The position numbers and the translations under genes were made by a program. The notes below the pieces were generated by a model. That model was given only the letters and a program-made list of their open reading frames with translations. It was not told the DNA's origin and searched no databases. Below, piece by piece: positions 25,303 through 32,067 of a stretch of DNA of 40,556 nucleotides; positions within the stretch are counted from its first letter, which is position 1, and each line of letters starts with the position of its first letter. Origin of the DNA: SAR202 cluster bacterium (GTDB taxonomy: Bacteria > Chloroflexota > Dehalococcoidia > Lucifugimonadales > UBA1123); contig JASMDM010000098.1 in NCBI GenBank assembly GCA_030752795.1, positions 1 through 40,556 of the forward strand, written 5' to 3'.

Positions 25303-26223
25303 ATGGCTCGTTATCCTCAGGCGATACTGGTCTCGTGCGAGGTCCCTTGGGACGCAGAAGAGAACCTCATGGAGGCCGTATTCCGCGAAGAGGTTCGGCT
25401 GACCCTCCGCAGGGGATTCAACGATCTGTACATCTTCGGCACCGCGGGCGAGGGGCACGCAGTCGACACGGCCCGATTTCGCCGAATCGTCGAGATCTTC
25501 TTCGAAGAAACACGCGGCGAGGGCGTCAGGCCGATGGTCGGAGTGATCGGCCTATCGACGGCAAACATCGTCGAGCGCCTGAGCGTCGCTTACGACGACG
25601 GTTTCCGCGTATTCCAGATATCGCTGCCGAGCTGGGGCGCACTGACCGATTTGGAGATGATGACGTTTTTCAAGGACGTCTGCGGGACGTTCCCCGATTC
25701 GCAATTTCTGCATTACAACTTGCCCCGCGCCAAACGGGTGCTCGATGGCGCAGACTATCGACGCGTGATCAACGCCGTGCCGAATCTGGTCGCCACGAAG
25801 AACACCGCCGGCGGAATCGAGACGGCCGCAGATCTGATGCGCAATGCTCCGGAGCTCCAACACTTCTTCGGCGAAAGGAACTTCGCACACGGCTGTATGT
25901 ACGGCGAGTGTTCGCTCCTCGCCTCGTTGGCTCCAATGACTCCACGGAAAACCCGCGAGTATTTCGAGGCCGGCCGCGGCGGCGATATTGAGAAGCTTTT
26001 CACGCTCCAAAAGGGTTTCCACGATCTGAGCCTCGATGTTCTGGGTCCGGTGCGCGACGGGCAGCACATCGATGGCGCGTACGACAAGATGATCGTCCGA
26101 CTGGGCGGCCTCGAACAGATGCCGCTGCGCCTGCTCTCGCCGTATGAAGGTTTTTCGGAGGAGCAGTATCAAACATGCAAGACAATATTGCATCAGATGC
26201 ATTCCGAATGGTTGACGGAGTAG
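25303..26223 (+). CDS. DapA/N-acetylneuraminate lyase family aldolase
   Basis: 306-residue class I aldolase barrel. The carboxylate-binding motif is GTAGEG (46-51), in place of the common GTTGE. The catalytic Tyr is Y138 in FLHYNLPRA and the Schiff-base Lys is K166 in VATKNTAGG. This family cleaves or forms 2-keto acids with pyruvate as the usual partner. A near-perfect AAAGGAGAT lies about 8 bases before the ATG, and the gene is 19 bases after the MFS gene, so the two form an operon. True dihydrodipicolinate synthase is unlikely given the catabolic neighbours and the altered motif; a catabolic keto-acid aldolase or dehydratase fits better. Confidence 0.87.
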   Translation: MARYPQAILVSCEVPWDAEENLMEAVFREEVRLTLRRGFNDLYIFGTAGEGHAVDTARFRRIVEIFFEETRGEGVRPMVGVIGLSTANIVERLSVAYDDGFRVFQISLPSWGALTDLEMMTFFKDVCGTFPDSQFLHYNLPRAKRVLDGADYRRVINAVPNLVATKNTAGGIETAADLMRNAPELQHFFGERNFAHGCMYGECSLLASLAPMTPRKTREYFEAGRGGDIEKLFTLQKGFHDLSLDVLGPVRDGQHIDGAYDKMIVRLGGLEQMPLRLLSPYEGFSEEQYQTCKTILHQMHSEWLTE

Positions 26224-26305
26224 ACATAGCCGAAGCAAGCAGTAGCCGCTGACCGAGATAGATTGTCACTCCGCCGAGGTGATGTCGGGCGACGCGGGTG
26301 CTTGC

Positions 26306-26314
26306 TGATATAAT
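26306..26314 (+). promoter_or_regulatory. Possible extended -10 promoter
   Basis: TGATATAAT at 26306-26314 matches an extended -10 element (TGN plus TATAAT) exactly. No good -35 is seen 17 bases upstream, which extended -10 promoters tolerate. It lies after the aldolase stop and before CoA-transferase pair 3. A start near 26321 would give a short leader to an ATG at 26329 or about 70 bases to the ATG at 26389. A single match in 40 kb, so possibly chance. Confidence 0.35.
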
Positions 26315-26388
26315 CTGCGCCAGCATCCATGGGCGGGACGTGGGTTCCCGACCTCTCAGCCAACCCCAATCGAAAGACCTTGCACCCG

Positions 26389-27645
26389 ATGCCCACGTCC
26401 GAACCACGTTGTCCTGCCCTTTCCCGCATCCGGATCTGCGACTTCACCGGCCAACTCGCGGGGGCTGGCGCAACTAAGCTACTCGCAACTTTCGGCGCGC
26501 AGGTGATCCGCGTCGAGGACCGGCTCCGCGAAGGCGGCTGGGACATTTTCCGTGGAACAGGACCGTGGCTGGACGAACGTCGCGGCGTCAGCCTAGGCGG
26601 AGCTTTCAACAACCACAATGTCGAGAAGCTGGGCGTCACGCTCGACATGCGAAAGCACGACGCAAAAGCGATTCTCGCGGACTTAATCTCGGTCAGCGAC
26701 GTGGTGACCGAGAATTTCAGCATGGGCGTGTTGAACCGATGGGGTTTCGGCTTCGAGGAAATGAAGGCGATTAAGCCGGACATCATCTACGTGTCCAACT
26801 CCGGCTTCGGGCACCAGGGACCGTATGCTCGGTTCAAGACATGGGGGCCGATCGTCCAGGCAGTCTCGGGCTTGACGTTTCAGTCCGGAGCCCCCGACAT
26901 GCCTCCGGCTGGGTGGGGATACTCGTACATGGACCACACAGGCGGATACCTGATGGCGATCGCAATCCTGATGGCCGTCTATCACCGGAACAAAACCGGG
27001 GCCGGCCAGTGGGTGGACATGTCTTGCTCCGACGGCGCGGCCACGCTCAACGGACCGGCCTTGCTCGATTTCACGGTCAATGGCAAGCGCACACGACGGC
27101 CAGGCAGTCCGCACAGCAACCGCAGCCAATACCCGAAGATGGCGCCACACGGCATCTACCGGTGCCAGGGCGACGACCGCTGGGTCGCGATCGCGGTCCG
27201 CAACGAAGACGAGTGGCCGGTGCTGTGCGACGCGATAGGGCGCTCCGACCTGGCGTCGGACGCACGTTACTCGACCATCGACGGTCGCATCGAACACCAC
27301 GATGAGCTCGACGACGTCATCGAGGCTTGGACATCGACCCGGTCGAACTTCGAGGTCATGAAGGCGCTGCAAGCCAAGGGCATCGCCGCTGGCGCCGTTC
27401 AGCGCCCCGAGGAGCGCATCGACCACGATCCCAACACGAAAGCCTGGGGGCTGTTCCCCGAGGTCGTTCACGAACAGATCGGACGAGTGCGAGTCGACGG
27501 CGTGCCCGTGAAGCTCTCTGAAACGCCTGCCACCGTCGTTCGCGGCGCGCCGGTTTTGGGCCAGCATAACGAAGAGATATTCGGGCGCGTCCTCGGCATC
27601 GGACCCGACGCGTTGGCTGAGCTCGTGGAAGAGGGGGTCATCTAA
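26389..27645 (+). CDS. CaiB/BaiF CoA-transferase with catalytic Asp (pair 3, first gene)
   Basis: 418 residues from this start. The catalytic Asp is D182 in GYSYMDHTGG, with YHRNKTGAGQ at normal spacing. The N-terminus IRICDFTGQLAGAG and the VTENFSMGVLNRWGFGF signature place it with the Asp-containing partners at 3549 and 11518 and in the C-half of 32068-34605. In this pair the order is reversed: the Asp-containing gene comes first. The stop is one base before the GTG of the Asp-less partner. The start is uncertain: an ATG at 26329 adds 20 residues without homology to the relatives, and neither has a clear ribosome site. The aldolase and MFS genes lie just upstream. Confidence 0.88.
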   Translation: MPTSEPRCPALSRIRICDFTGQLAGAGATKLLATFGAQVIRVEDRLREGGWDIFRGTGPWLDERRGVSLGGAFNNHNVEKLGVTLDMRKHDAKAILADLISVSDVVTENFSMGVLNRWGFGFEEMKAIKPDIIYVSNSGFGHQGPYARFKTWGPIVQAVSGLTFQSGAPDMPPAGWGYSYMDHTGGYLMAIAILMAVYHRNKTGAGQWVDMSCSDGAATLNGPALLDFTVNGKRTRRPGSPHSNRSQYPKMAPHGIYRCQGDDRWVAIAVRNEDEWPVLCDAIGRSDLASDARYSTIDGRIEHHDELDDVIEAWTSTRSNFEVMKALQAKGIAAGAVQRPEERIDHDPNTKAWGLFPEVVHEQIGRVRVDGVPVKLSETPATVVRGAPVLGQHNEEIFGRVLGIGPDALAELVEEGVI

Positions 27646-27646
27646 C

Positions 27647-28915
27647 GTGACGATCTCGAACGAACCGAGCGTGCTCGACGATATCCGCGTGCTGGAGGTC
27701 GGCCCCGGCCTTGGCGCCTGGTGCGGCAAGCTCTTGGCGGACATGGGCGCGTCCGTGATCAAGATCGAACCGCCTTCGGGCGACGCGACACGCGGCTACG
27801 AGCCGTTTTATCGCGACGAGCCCGGCGTCGACCGCAGCCTGTACTTCTGGCACTACAACACGAACAAGTCGAGCGTGACTCTGGACATCGAAACAAACGC
27901 AGGTCGTGCGGTGTTCAGGCGGCTCGCGGCGGACGCGGACGTGATTATCGACAGCACGCCGCCTGGCCACATGCGACAGATCGGGCTCGGGTATGACGAA
28001 ATCACCGATGTCGCCCCATCCATCGTGATGGCTTCGATCTCGCCGTTCGGCCAAGAGGGCCCGTACGTCGACTGGGCCAGCACCGACCTGACCGCGCTGG
28101 CGTTCGGCGGGCCGGTCTGGAACTGCGGATACGACGATCACACGCTGCCACCCGTTCGAGGCGGTGGCAATCAGGGGTACCACGTCGTCTGCCACTACGC
28201 GGTCAACGCGATCATGATCGCGCTGATCCACCGCCAGTTCACGGGGGTCGGCCAGTACATCGACGCCAACATGCACGCGGCGCTGAACGTGACGACCGAG
28301 GGTGCCAGCTACAACTGGCTGGTGGCCCGCGACACCGTTCAACGCCAAACGGGACGCCACGCCGCGGTCGTTCCAACATCGCCGACACAGGTGCTGTGTC
28401 AAGACGGGCGTTACGTGAATGTCGGGTTCCCTGCCCGCACCGAGGAGCAGTGGCTCCACCTTCTGGCATGGCTCGACGAGGAGGACTTGCTCGGCAATCT
28501 CGGCGATTACCTCGACACGCCAAACTGGACAGCGATGCGGTTGGGCGATCCTGATGCGCTCGAACAACAGCGCAGGGTGTCGCTGGCGATGGCTGCGCTT
28601 GCGGGCAAAACGGATTCGTACGACCTGTTCAGCAAGGCGCAGGAACTCGGTTTCCAGTGGGGCATCGTTTACGCGCCCGAGGACGTGTTCACCGATCCGC
28701 ATTTCCAGGCGCGTGGGTTTCCGGTCGAGGTCGAGCATCCCGAGCTCGGGGAGAGTTTTGTCTATCCGGGGGCGCCGTACAAGTTGCCGGCATCGCCTTG
28801 GGCGATCACCCGGCGTGCTCCGTTGCTAGGGGAGGACAACCAGCGGGTGCTCGGGAATGAGCTCGGGTTGGGCGCTGACGAGATCGCGACATTGCGAGGC
28901 GACGGCGTGGTTTAG
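27647..28915 (+). CDS. CaiB/BaiF CoA-transferase homologue lacking the catalytic Asp (pair 3, second gene)
   Basis: 422 residues. The catalytic site reads GNQGYHVVC: Tyr178 replaces Asp and His179 follows, as in the Asp-less gene at 2309. IHRQFTGVGQ follows at normal spacing. It shares IEPPSGDATR, YNTNKSSVTLDI and the VEHPELGESFVYPGAP block with the other Asp-less members. The GTG start is one base after the stop of its Asp-containing partner, so translation is almost certainly coupled. A double-hairpin element follows about 50 bases after the stop. Probably the structural or binding subunit of a heteromeric CoA-transferase. Confidence 0.88.
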   Translation: MTISNEPSVLDDIRVLEVGPGLGAWCGKLLADMGASVIKIEPPSGDATRGYEPFYRDEPGVDRSLYFWHYNTNKSSVTLDIETNAGRAVFRRLAADADVIIDSTPPGHMRQIGLGYDEITDVAPSIVMASISPFGQEGPYVDWASTDLTALAFGGPVWNCGYDDHTLPPVRGGGNQGYHVVCHYAVNAIMIALIHRQFTGVGQYIDANMHAALNVTTEGASYNWLVARDTVQRQTGRHAAVVPTSPTQVLCQDGRYVNVGFPARTEEQWLHLLAWLDEEDLLGNLGDYLDTPNWTAMRLGDPDALEQQRRVSLAMAALAGKTDSYDLFSKAQELGFQWGIVYAPEDVFTDPHFQARGFPVEVEHPELGESFVYPGAPYKLPASPWAITRRAPLLGEDNQRVLGNELGLGADEIATLRGDGVV

Positions 28916-28965
28916 GGCCCTGGCTGCCGAATTGGTCTGTTCCTACCCGTCCGCCCTCAAGGGAT

Positions 28966-29024
28966 TTTGGGGGACGCCCCCAAAGCCCCCGCGCAAGGTG
29001 GTTCCGCCTCCTTGCGGAACCACC
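28966..29024. repeat. GC-rich double-hairpin element
   Basis: Two perfect hairpins after the CoA-transferase pair 3 stop. TTTGGGGG-ACG-CCCCCAAA at 28966-28984 has an 8-bp stem. GGTGGTTCCGC-CTCCTT-GCGGAACCACC at 28997-29024 has an 11-bp stem. It resembles the arrangement at 21044-21083. It could end the pair 3 transcript, though no T tract follows. Confidence 0.65.
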
Positions 29025-29154
29025 GATGTGTTGTCAGATGATCGATGCAAGGGTTCGAGTCGTCGACGCTTCAAATTTGGGGCGTCGCATATCGGCGAAC
29101 GAACGAGATTAGGCATCGCATGGATGAGCGACTCGATTCTGAAGGAGGCCCCAC

Positions 29155-29727
29155 ATGGCACGAGTGCCCTACCTGGACCACAATGACCTAGCCGAGGATG
29201 ACCGACACATCTATGACCGGATCGCGGAGACCCGAGGGTCCGTCGAGCCTGACACGCCGATGCCGAATTCGTTCCGAGCGCTGCACAATAGTCCGGGCGC
29301 CGCGGACGCGGTGGGTCAGCTTGGCGAGTACCTTCGTTTCCACACATCGCTGGACCCTGTGTGTCGCGAGATCGCGATCATCAGTGTCGCGCGCGAGGCG
29401 AGCAGTCCGTACGAGTGGGCTCACCACGCTCCAGTCGCCAGGCGCTCCGGTGTACCCGAAGCGGTCATCAACGCGATCCGCACCAGGCGCGAGCCGCCGG
29501 GACTGACGCCGGAGCAGAGCATCTGCGCCAAAGCGGCGAAGGAGCTCGTTGGCGACGCGACAATGTCGGCCGAAACGTTCGCGACCGCCGAGCGATTGCT
29601 CGGGACGCAGGGCGTCGTCGACCTGGTCACGCTTGTCGGTTACTATGCGATGCTGTCGGCCGCGCTAGCCGCATTGCAGGTGGATGTCGAGGACGGGCAG
29701 ACATCCGGCGACGCCGGATTAGCCTAG
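29155..29727 (+). CDS. Carboxymuconolactone decarboxylase/AhpD-like family protein
   Basis: 190-residue all-helical protein of the carboxymuconolactone-decarboxylase fold. The core reads LDPVCREIAIISVAREASSPYEWAHHAPVA (helices about 66-95). The CxxC redox pair of AhpD is absent, and EWAHH (87-91) is kept instead, so peroxidase-type reduction is unlikely and a decarboxylase or lactone-related role is more likely. AAGGAGG lies 6 bases before the ATG. The gene follows CoA-transferase pair 3 but is separated by the hairpin element, so it may be a separate transcript. Substrate unknown. Confidence 0.85.
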   Translation: MARVPYLDHNDLAEDDRHIYDRIAETRGSVEPDTPMPNSFRALHNSPGAADAVGQLGEYLRFHTSLDPVCREIAIISVAREASSPYEWAHHAPVARRSGVPEAVINAIRTRREPPGLTPEQSICAKAAKELVGDATMSAETFATAERLLGTQGVVDLVTLVGYYAMLSAALAALQVDVEDGQTSGDAGLA

Positions 29728-29742
29728 TCAGGGGCCTGCGAC

Positions 29743-29812
29743 GGCCCTTCGACAGGCACAGTGGGTACGGAGGATTTCTTATTCCCGCTCGTCGTGAGTC
29801 CGTCGAACCATC
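29743..29812. repeat. Degenerate CCTTCGACAGGC...GTCGAACCATC inverted repeat
   Basis: The gap between two convergent genes carries CCCTTCGACAGGCACAGTG and, about 45 bases later, GTCGTGAGTCCGTCGAACC. The ends are partly complementary (TTCGACA against GTCGAA). The form resembles a CTTCGACAAGCTCAG-type element dispersed in many bacterial genomes. A partial match (CCTTCGACAAGC) lies near 22425. Confidence 0.5.
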
Positions 29813-29822
29813 AATTGGCGAA

Positions 29823-30458
29823 TCAACATGGACGCCGCGCGAACGACAGGTGCTTTGCTACGTCAACCAGCTGCCTTGCGAGGTCGTCGACCGAGGTGCG
29901 TCCGTCCAGGACTAGAACGCACTTGGTCTTAACCTGCTTTTCCAACTCGCAATATACTTGCCGTGCATACTCGAGGTATGCTGTCAACTCCGCTATCAAA
30001 GACTCAATGACGTGCTCGACATTGCCTCGCTGCGCCAGGGCGAAAGTGCGCAACATTCTGCGGGCCATGACGACATCCAGCGGAGTGTCGATGAATACCA
30101 TGAAGTCGATTAGTCCGGCGGTTTCGGCATGTGCGTACCCAAGGGAATCATCGAATACGACATATCTTTTAGGTTGCACCATCGTCCCATCGATCGGTGA
30201 AACGATTGACTCGCCCGCCTTGAGCCTGCTCACGTCGTGCGCCAGCCGCGGAGTCTTCCAGTCATTGAAATCGGCGCCCCTCTCTAGCCAAATCCGGTAG
30301 CTCTCGGGATGCACGGTGTCAAAATCGTAGTCATCGAAGTGGATCGCGATCGAGTCTGCCAGAAGCTCTGTCGTTCGCTTCGTGATCGCCGTTTTGCCGC
30401 CACCAGACGGCGAACTGATGCCGATGATCAATACTTCTGTGGTTGAACCCAACGACAT
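29823..30458 (-). CDS. Uridine-kinase-like P-loop NTPase
   Basis: 211-residue P-loop kinase of the uridine kinase/phosphoribulokinase fold. Walker A is GISSPSGGGKT (13-23). HFDDYDFDTVHPESYR (39-54) is the DD-Y-F..hP substrate loop typical of this class. The third strand ends in DFMVFIDTPLDVVMARRMLR (about 117-136), with the Arg-rich lid segment of such kinases. It probably phosphorylates a small hydroxyl substrate; true uridine specificity is not shown, since the loop differs from Udk. GGTGAGAG precedes the ATG. It is on the minus strand beside, but 97 bases from, the racemase-like gene. Confidence 0.72.
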   Translation of the reverse strand: MSLGSTTEVLIIGISSPSGGGKTAITKRTTELLADSIAIHFDDYDFDTVHPESYRIWLERGADFNDWKTPRLAHDVSRLKAGESIVSPIDGTMVQPKRYVVFDDSLGYAHAETAGLIDFMVFIDTPLDVVMARRMLRTFALAQRGNVEHVIESLIAELTAYLEYARQVYCELEKQVKTKCVLVLDGRTSVDDLARQLVDVAKHLSFARRPC

Positions 30459-30554
30459 CTCTCACCACTTTGCGAGACAAACGTTCAAGCTGGCGACGGC
30501 AGTTGATTCAGCTTGGTCCCCGGATGAGGACCAACCCCACAGCAATTGGCTCGG

Positions 30555-31751
30555 TTATTGGGCTTCGACGGCCATTTCAGTTATCAATCGCTTCACGTCG
30601 GCGGCCGCGTAGCCAATCTCGCCCAGGATCTCTTTCGTGTGCTGACCGACGATCGGTCCGAGGGACCGGACGCTGCCGGGGGTCGCCGACAGCTTCGGAC
30701 CGAAGCCGACTTGGCGCACGGTCTCTCCGTTGACCTCGCCCACGTCGATGACCATTTGTCGGTGGATGTTCTGGGGGTCTTCGACCATCTCGTCGATGGA
30801 GTAGACCTTTGCGACCGCCACGTCGCCGGCGCTCTCCAGCATCGTCCACCACTCTTCCCGATCCTTTTGCGCGAATATCTGCTCCAACTCGGCGATGACA
30901 CGAGGCCAGTTGTCTTCGTTGAACTGGTCTTCGATCAGATCTTTGCGGTCGAGGGCGGTGCACAGGTCGGTCCAGAACCACGGCTCGATGCAGCCGAGGC
31001 TCAAGTACTTGCCGTCCTTGCACTTGTACACGTTATAGTACGGCGCGGCGCCGTTGAGAACCATGGCTCCCGGTTTCGGCACGATGCCCTGAGAGAAGTA
31101 CTCGGACAACATCGCCGCCAGCATGTAGCCGACGCCGTCGGACATGGCGATATCGACCCACTGGCCCTCACCGGTCGTGTTCCTGGCGAGGAGCGCTCCC
31201 ATGACGCCGACCGCGGCATGCAAGCCGCCGCCCGCGTAGTCGGCGATGATGTTGTTGGGTATGGCCGGGCGACCGTCCGGGGTGCCGATGCCGCCCAGAG
31301 CGCCGCCGATCGAGATGTAGTTGATATCGTGGCCGACCAGGTTCTGGTACGGACCGTCTTGCCCGTAGCCGGAAAGCGAGCAGTAGACCAGCCTGGGGTT
31401 CAGCTTGTGGAGCGTCTCATAGTCGCAGCCCAGTCGAGAGACGACGCCCGGTCTGAAGCCTTCCAGGAACACGTCGGCTGCCGCGCAGAGCTTCAGCAGA
31501 ATCTTCTGCGACTCTTCGTTCTTCAGGTTCAGCACGATGCTGCGTTTGTTGCGGTTCACGGCGCTGAACGCGGCGCGTCGACGGGCGTCCGCGGAGTCAG
31601 GCAAACCGCGAGCGACGGCCATACGCCCGCCGCCGGGTTGCTCGACCTTGATGACGTCGGCGCCCATGTCCCCGAGGACCATGGTGCAGAATGGACCGGG
31701 CGCCATGCGCGTGAGGTCCACGACTTTGATTCCTTCGAGTGCCATTGCCAT
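30555..31751 (-). CDS. Alpha-methylacyl-CoA racemase-like CaiB/BaiF protein
   Basis: 398 residues. Unlike the other CaiB/BaiF members here, it carries both racemase catalytic positions: H141 in VGHDINY and D171 in IIADYAGGG. Their spacing of 30 matches His126/Asp156 of mycobacterial alpha-methylacyl-CoA racemase. It would interconvert (R)- and (S)-2-methylacyl-CoA so that acyl-CoA oxidation can proceed, though CoA-transferase activity is not excluded. ATG 31751 is chosen for a GGAGG 7 bases upstream and the normal N-terminus (ALEGIKVVDLTRMAPG); the frame upstream has no family features. It is separated from the fused CoA-transferase gene upstream by a repeat-bearing gap. Confidence 0.87.
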   Translation of the reverse strand: MAMALEGIKVVDLTRMAPGPFCTMVLGDMGADVIKVEQPGGGRMAVARGLPDSADARRRAAFSAVNRNKRSIVLNLKNEESQKILLKLCAAADVFLEGFRPGVVSRLGCDYETLHKLNPRLVYCSLSGYGQDGPYQNLVGHDINYISIGGALGGIGTPDGRPAIPNNIIADYAGGGLHAAVGVMGALLARNTTGEGQWVDIAMSDGVGYMLAAMLSEYFSQGIVPKPGAMVLNGAAPYYNVYKCKDGKYLSLGCIEPWFWTDLCTALDRKDLIEDQFNEDNWPRVIAELEQIFAQKDREEWWTMLESAGDVAVAKVYSIDEMVEDPQNIHRQMVIDVGEVNGETVRQVGFGPKLSATPGSVRSLGPIVGQHTKEILGEIGYAAADVKRLITEMAVEAQ

Positions 31752-31807
31752 TTGCGTGCCTCCATGGGTTTGTTGCGGGTGTTTTCTCGAGTTCAGGTGA
31801 GGATTCC

Positions 31808-31834
31808 TGGCTTGGCCCTGAAGGGCCAGAGCAC
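31808..31834 (+). repeat. 27-bp hairpin repeat, copy 2
   Basis: Matches 607-633 with one difference; here the stem TGGCCC-TGAA-GGGCCA is fully paired. It sits just upstream of the racemase-like gene, in the 31752-32067 gap, which otherwise holds only the REP-like copy at 31892-31967 and no gene. Confidence 0.65.
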
Positions 31835-31891
31835 AGCGGGATTTGGTAAGTTCGGCTGGATGCGACAAACAAAGTGGGGCCGAACATAATC

Positions 31892-31967
31892 TGTCATTCA
31901 GAGGCCGCAGCCGAAGAATCTAGTCGCAGAACACGCGCTTTTGCCTAAAAGACTCCAGATGCTTCTC
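31892..31967 (-). repeat. Dispersed REP-like repeat, copy 2
   Basis: The reverse complement aligns end to end with 491-568: GAGAAGCATCTGGAGTC, AGGCAAAAGCGC, CGACTAGATTCTTCGGCTGC and GCCTCTGAATGACA occur in the same order with short indels between. It lies between the racemase-like gene and the fused CoA-transferase. Confidence 0.75.
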
Positions 31968-32067
31968 CTTCTGTCGTCGGTCGACATAGCGACAGGCCTT
32001 GGAATCAACCTTGGTTAGTTGATGACCCTTAGGCCGGCACTTGCCGATGCCAAATTGACACCGGCGC

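Noticed and set aside
29703-29719. ATCCGGCG-A-CGCCGGAT palindrome as a terminator
   Set aside because: It lies inside the end of the coding region with no T tract after it; kept only as a chance dyad.
30546-31889. 447-codon plus-strand open frame
   Set aside because: Antisense of the racemase-like gene, which has both catalytic residues and a good ribosome site.
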